DNA from: SAR86 cluster bacterium
GTDB lineage: Bacteria > Pseudomonadota > Gammaproteobacteria > Magnimaribacterales > TMED112
Direction of reading: 5' to 3'
Length of the DNA stretch: 64,000 nucleotides
NCBI GenBank assembly: GCA_023703535.1
Contig: CP097967.1
Span: 600,543 to 664,542 of the forward strand
A program made the translations under genes and the position numbers. Shown here one piece after another: positions 61,196 to 64,000 of the stretch. The notes below the pieces were generated by a model. That model saw only the letters and a program-made list of their open reading frames with translations, had not been told where the DNA came from and did not search any database. Each line of letters opens with the position of its first letter. Position 1 is the stretch's first letter.

Positions 61196-64000
61196 TTAGA
61201 AACTATATGACACAGATGCTGTGACGTATTGCCCAACAATATCATAAGTATTCTGTGGAGTGTTAATCTGTGGATCAACGAAACCAAAGAATGACTTGTA
61301 ATATGGAGCCTCTTCGTCAAACACGTTAGTAATAGCTACGTTTACTCTTGTGTTGTCATCATACTGATATGAGACACTTGCATTGTGATAATAGAAATCT
61401 TCTATTGAATATGTATCCATAACGTCTTCTAATACGCCAGCTGGGAATGCTGCACCAGTATATGGGTTAGCTCCGCCATTAGCTACATCAAAGTAATTTA
61501 ATGCATCTTCTGGAGCAGAAATACCACTCATAAATCTGGTTACCCAGTTAACTGTCCAATCACCTGAAGACCAAGTGAATAGGCCAGTAGATCTGTCTCT
61601 GTTGAAACATGACTCACCAAAGTCATAACATTGTCCAACATAGTCATCACTGACACCGGTAGCATCAACTGTTGTATTTTCAACAAGGTGTGTCCACTGA
61701 AGTTGTACTCTTAAGTCACCACCAATGAATGGTAGGTCTGAGAAATCAGCAGTTGCAGACACATCGTATCCTTCATAGTGATCTAAAGAATTACTGTTTA
61801 AGTAAGCTGTTTCAACAGAAACAACGTCACCACCAGCAGGTCTTGAAATTCGACCACAGAAAGTAGGATCAGCGTTTACATAACACTGTAATAATGTGTT
61901 TTGCACACCAGAAGTTACCACTGCGTTTCCAACTTCAAGTTCGAAGTAGTCAGCAGCAATAGCAACGTTATATTCTTCAATAAATTTAAATGAAGGTTGA
62001 TAAACAAAACCATAAGTCATACTTGTTCCAGCTTCCGGAACGAGATCTGGGTTACCAACAACTAATTGTAAAATTTGGTTATTAGAAGTAGACCATGTTG
62101 ATGTATCAAGTCCTGCAAAAGCCGCACAGTTAGCTGTTAAAGCTGCTTGTGTAGCCGCATCTTGCAATGCAACATAGTTCTGCTCACAAACGTCAACATA
62201 GGTAGGGAATCCACCACCTCCACCGAAGAAGAGGTTTGAAATTGTAGGAGCCCTATATGATGTTGAGTCTGTTCCCCTAATGGTTAAGTCTTCAATAGGC
62301 TTCCAGTAAAGAGAAACCCTTTCAACATTGTCACCTTCGAAAGAATCAAATTCTGATTGTCTTGCAGCAAATTCAACTCTTAACTCTTCAGCTAAGAAAG
62401 TATCTGCTACTAAAGGAACCTGTACTTCGAAATAAGCATCCTCAGAAACATATCCACCTGAAGTAGATAGTCTTGGGTTACCAGATGACAAACCTGCTTC
62501 TGTTAATCCATCGACATTGTCTTCACCATAAAGGTCAAACTTGTCAAAACCAAATGCCATAGCAACTGGTCCAGCTGGAAGATCAAAAAGCGTAACGTTA
62601 CTCACGTTAAATGCGTATTCGTTTGCTTCTGTAAGAAGCTTGTCTTTTTTGTTATATCTTATGTAGTCTCCTGCAGCCTGAGTAATACTGTCTGGTCCAA
62701 ACATATTAAGTGGAACACAGCCAAGCTTTCTTGCAAGAGCATCTGCACATCTATATTGTTGTCCATCCGCACCAACAACACCTGCACCAAGTTCTGTATT
62801 AAGAGCTTGTTCAACTCTATACATATCGATGTAGTTTTTGGTTTGGTTTGGAGAATTAAATCTGTGGTAAACAGTATATGCTTCCCATGACGCACCATCT
62901 AAACCTAAGAAATCAAGATCACCTGAAACTCCAAGAACAATTCTTAAAGTATCAGCTTCTTGTGAGAATAATCTAGGACCAACGTCCAACATTCTCTTTC
63001 TGTAAGTGAAAGCTTCACCCAATGGGTTAAATGCGTTGTCAGCAGGAATTGTTAGACCATAAGTTACCTGCGCACCAGCACCCATAGGAACTGGAGCCAT
63101 TTGTAATGTTGATAGTCTCTTTGAGTACATAATGTTGTAATCAAAAGTAGCACCACCAAATAGGTCTGACTCATACTTACCATCAGTCATGAACTGATAG
63201 TTTTCTCTACCACCAAGTAACTGCATGTATTCACTATAGTTATACATACCTCTACCTGTTGCTGTCTCAGCATTATAACCAGCGTAGTCATACCAGTAGA
63301 AAGGAGATAGATCTCCACCTTTGGTATAAATAGTTTGTGAACCTGATGATGTGTAGAATCTACCATTTGGAATAAATGTAGAAGCACCACATGAGGTCTG
63401 GTTATTACCTACGTTATCACCTTCATTACCATATCCTGAAATACCAAAATATTGGAAATAAAGAATGTAGTCAGGCTCAAGCCTTGGACAGTAACTATAT
63501 TCTCTTTCTGACATATTTAAGTCATCATTCTGATACCAACTAATAGCGGTTACATTGCTTGATCTTTCTCCTCTTGATCCATAAGCAAATGAAAATTCAC
63601 TTGCATTTGCATCACCTTGAGCAGAAGAACCAAAAGAACCGTAAAATTCAGCACCTTCGAATTCTCTTAACTTAACGTTTACAACGCCAGAAACAGCATC
63701 TGATCCATAAACAGCAGCCGCACCATCTTTCAGAACCTCAACAGATTCGATCATAGCTAGTGGGAAAATTTGGAAGTCAACAGCGTTACCTGTACCGGTA
63801 CCTGTTGGCGCCACTCTTCTGCCGTTTATCAAGGTTAATAATCTACCTGAGCCAGCACCCCTTAAGTTAACTTCTGTTGTACCAGAGTTTCCGTTATTCA
63901 CAGATCTTTGGTTAGAAGCAAGGTTTGCTGAAGGTAATTCGATCAAGTAGTCACCGATATTATTTTTACCAGCGTCTCTGACTTGGTCGATGGTTATAAC
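61196..64000 (-). CDS. TonB-dependent receptor, 5' part outside window
   Basis: The frame is open from 64000 to the stop at 61196, giving about 934 residues without the signal peptide and TonB box. An apparent start near 63946 is only a TTG Leu in the plug, since the frame continues upstream to the edge. The plug contains NLRGAGSGRLLTLINGRRVAP and VLKDGAAAVYGSDAVSGVVN. A barrel follows and the protein ends VTASVSYSF with an aromatic C-terminus. It is related in plug type to the receptor at 51877-54831. Its cargo is unknown. Confidence 0.93.
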   Translation of the reverse strand, partial: VITIDQVRDAGKNNIGDYLIELPSANLASNQRSVNNGNSGTTEVNLRGAGSGRLLTLINGRRVAPTGTGTGNAVDFQIFPLAMIESVEVLKDGAAAVYGSDAVSGVVNVKLREFEGAEFYGSFGSSAQGDANASEFSFAYGSRGERSSNVTAISWYQNDDLNMSEREYSYCPRLEPDYILYFQYFGISGYGNEGDNVGNNQTSCGASTFIPNGRFYTSSGSQTIYTKGGDLSPFYWYDYAGYNAETATGRGMYNYSEYMQLLGGRENYQFMTDGKYESDLFGGATFDYNIMYSKRLSTLQMAPVPMGAGAQVTYGLTIPADNAFNPLGEAFTYRKRMLDVGPRLFSQEADTLRIVLGVSGDLDFLGLDGASWEAYTVYHRFNSPNQTKNYIDMYRVEQALNTELGAGVVGADGQQYRCADALARKLGCVPLNMFGPDSITQAAGDYIRYNKKDKLLTEANEYAFNVSNVTLFDLPAGPVAMAFGFDKFDLYGEDNVDGLTEAGLSSGNPRLSTSGGYVSEDAYFEVQVPLVADTFLAEELRVEFAARQSEFDSFEGDNVERVSLYWKPIEDLTIRGTDSTSYRAPTISNLFFGGGGGFPTYVDVCEQNYVALQDAATQAALTANCAAFAGLDTSTWSTSNNQILQLVVGNPDLVPEAGTSMTYGFVYQPSFKFIEEYNVAIAADYFELEVGNAVVTSGVQNTLLQCYVNADPTFCGRISRPAGGDVVSVETAYLNSNSLDHYEGYDVSATADFSDLPFIGGDLRVQLQWTHLVENTTVDATGVSDDYVGQCYDFGESCFNRDRSTGLFTWSSGDWTVNWVTRFMSGISAPEDALNYFDVANGGANPYTGAAFPAGVLEDVMDTYSIEDFYYHNASVSYQYDDNTRVNVAITNVFDEEAPYYKSFFGFVDPQINTPQNTYDIVGQYVTASVSYSF

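Noticed and set aside
63187-63946. TTG near 63946 as the true start of the last receptor
   Set aside because: The frame continues to the window edge and the TTG lies inside the plug domain, so the gene is simply cut off.
1-64000. CRISPR array, insertion sequence or prophage
   Set aside because: No regular spaced repeats, transposase, integrase or phage structural genes were recognised anywhere.

Overview
The window is about 64 kb of AT-rich, densely packed DNA that looks like a marine gammaproteobacterium with a streamlined genome; the SAR86 clade is a reasonable guess but is not proven here. Supporting signs are the E. coli-like neighbours gloB / rnhA / dnaQ, the E. coli-type TatD, YadG/YadH, RraA, LldD and RhaT proteins, and four large TonB-dependent receptors. 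Many neighbouring genes overlap, including several convergent pairs, and intergenic space is very small. I saw no transposase, integrase, CRISPR array or phage gene, and no recognisable transcription regulator.

Layout. (1) 1-4092, minus strand: a tightly overlapping run of queF (5' part only), the YadH/YadG ABC exporter, and a VWA protein with a MoxR-type AAA+ ATPase; tatD diverges from it. (2) 4873-11499, minus strand: an RND/MMPL exporter, BolA, a rhomboid protease, a glycosyltransferase, an exported amidohydrolase and a PlcP-type metallophosphoesterase. The glycosyltransferase and PlcP-type enzyme resemble the Agt/PlcP lipid-remodelling pair used under phosphate stress. (3) 11518-15790: an ELM1-family protein, two GT4 glycosyltransferases, an Smr-like small protein and an exported isoaspartyl peptidase. 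(4) 15774-27549: a glucan (laminarin-like) locus with a lipoprotein GH16, a TonB receptor, RraA, periplasmic GH3, a sodium/sugar symporter, glucokinase, cytoplasmic GH13 and GAPDH. Together they cover cleavage, uptake and entry into glycolysis.

(5) 27714-29117: a YdiI-type thioesterase, an SGNH hydrolase and a small membrane protein. (6) 29146-51285, all minus strand: a 22-kb rhamnose-glycan utilisation locus. It has a TonB receptor, an NCS1-type permease, two GH106 alpha-L-rhamnosidases, a beta-propeller glycosidase, a SASA esterase and RhaT. The catabolic enzymes are RhaM, RhaI, an FGGY kinase, a fused aldolase/dehydrogenase and L-lactate dehydrogenase, which give a near-complete route from rhamnose to DHAP and pyruvate. 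A second sugar isomerase of unknown substrate is also present.

(7) 51317-51737: tRNA-Ala(GGC) and an adjacent 202-bp tandem duplication. The duplication leaves a 55-nt headless tRNA copy and a second copy of the receptor promoter that points into it. This is the most unusual feature in the window. (8) 51877-58016: a TonB receptor, a DASS symporter and an exported gamma-glutamyltransferase. (9) 58000-64000: gltX (missing the usual zinc-binding insert), dnaQ and rnhA on the minus strand, gloB on the plus strand, and a fourth TonB receptor cut off by the window edge.

All functions are inferred from sequence motifs and remembered family features. No database search was run. Promoters, operators and terminators were picked by eye.
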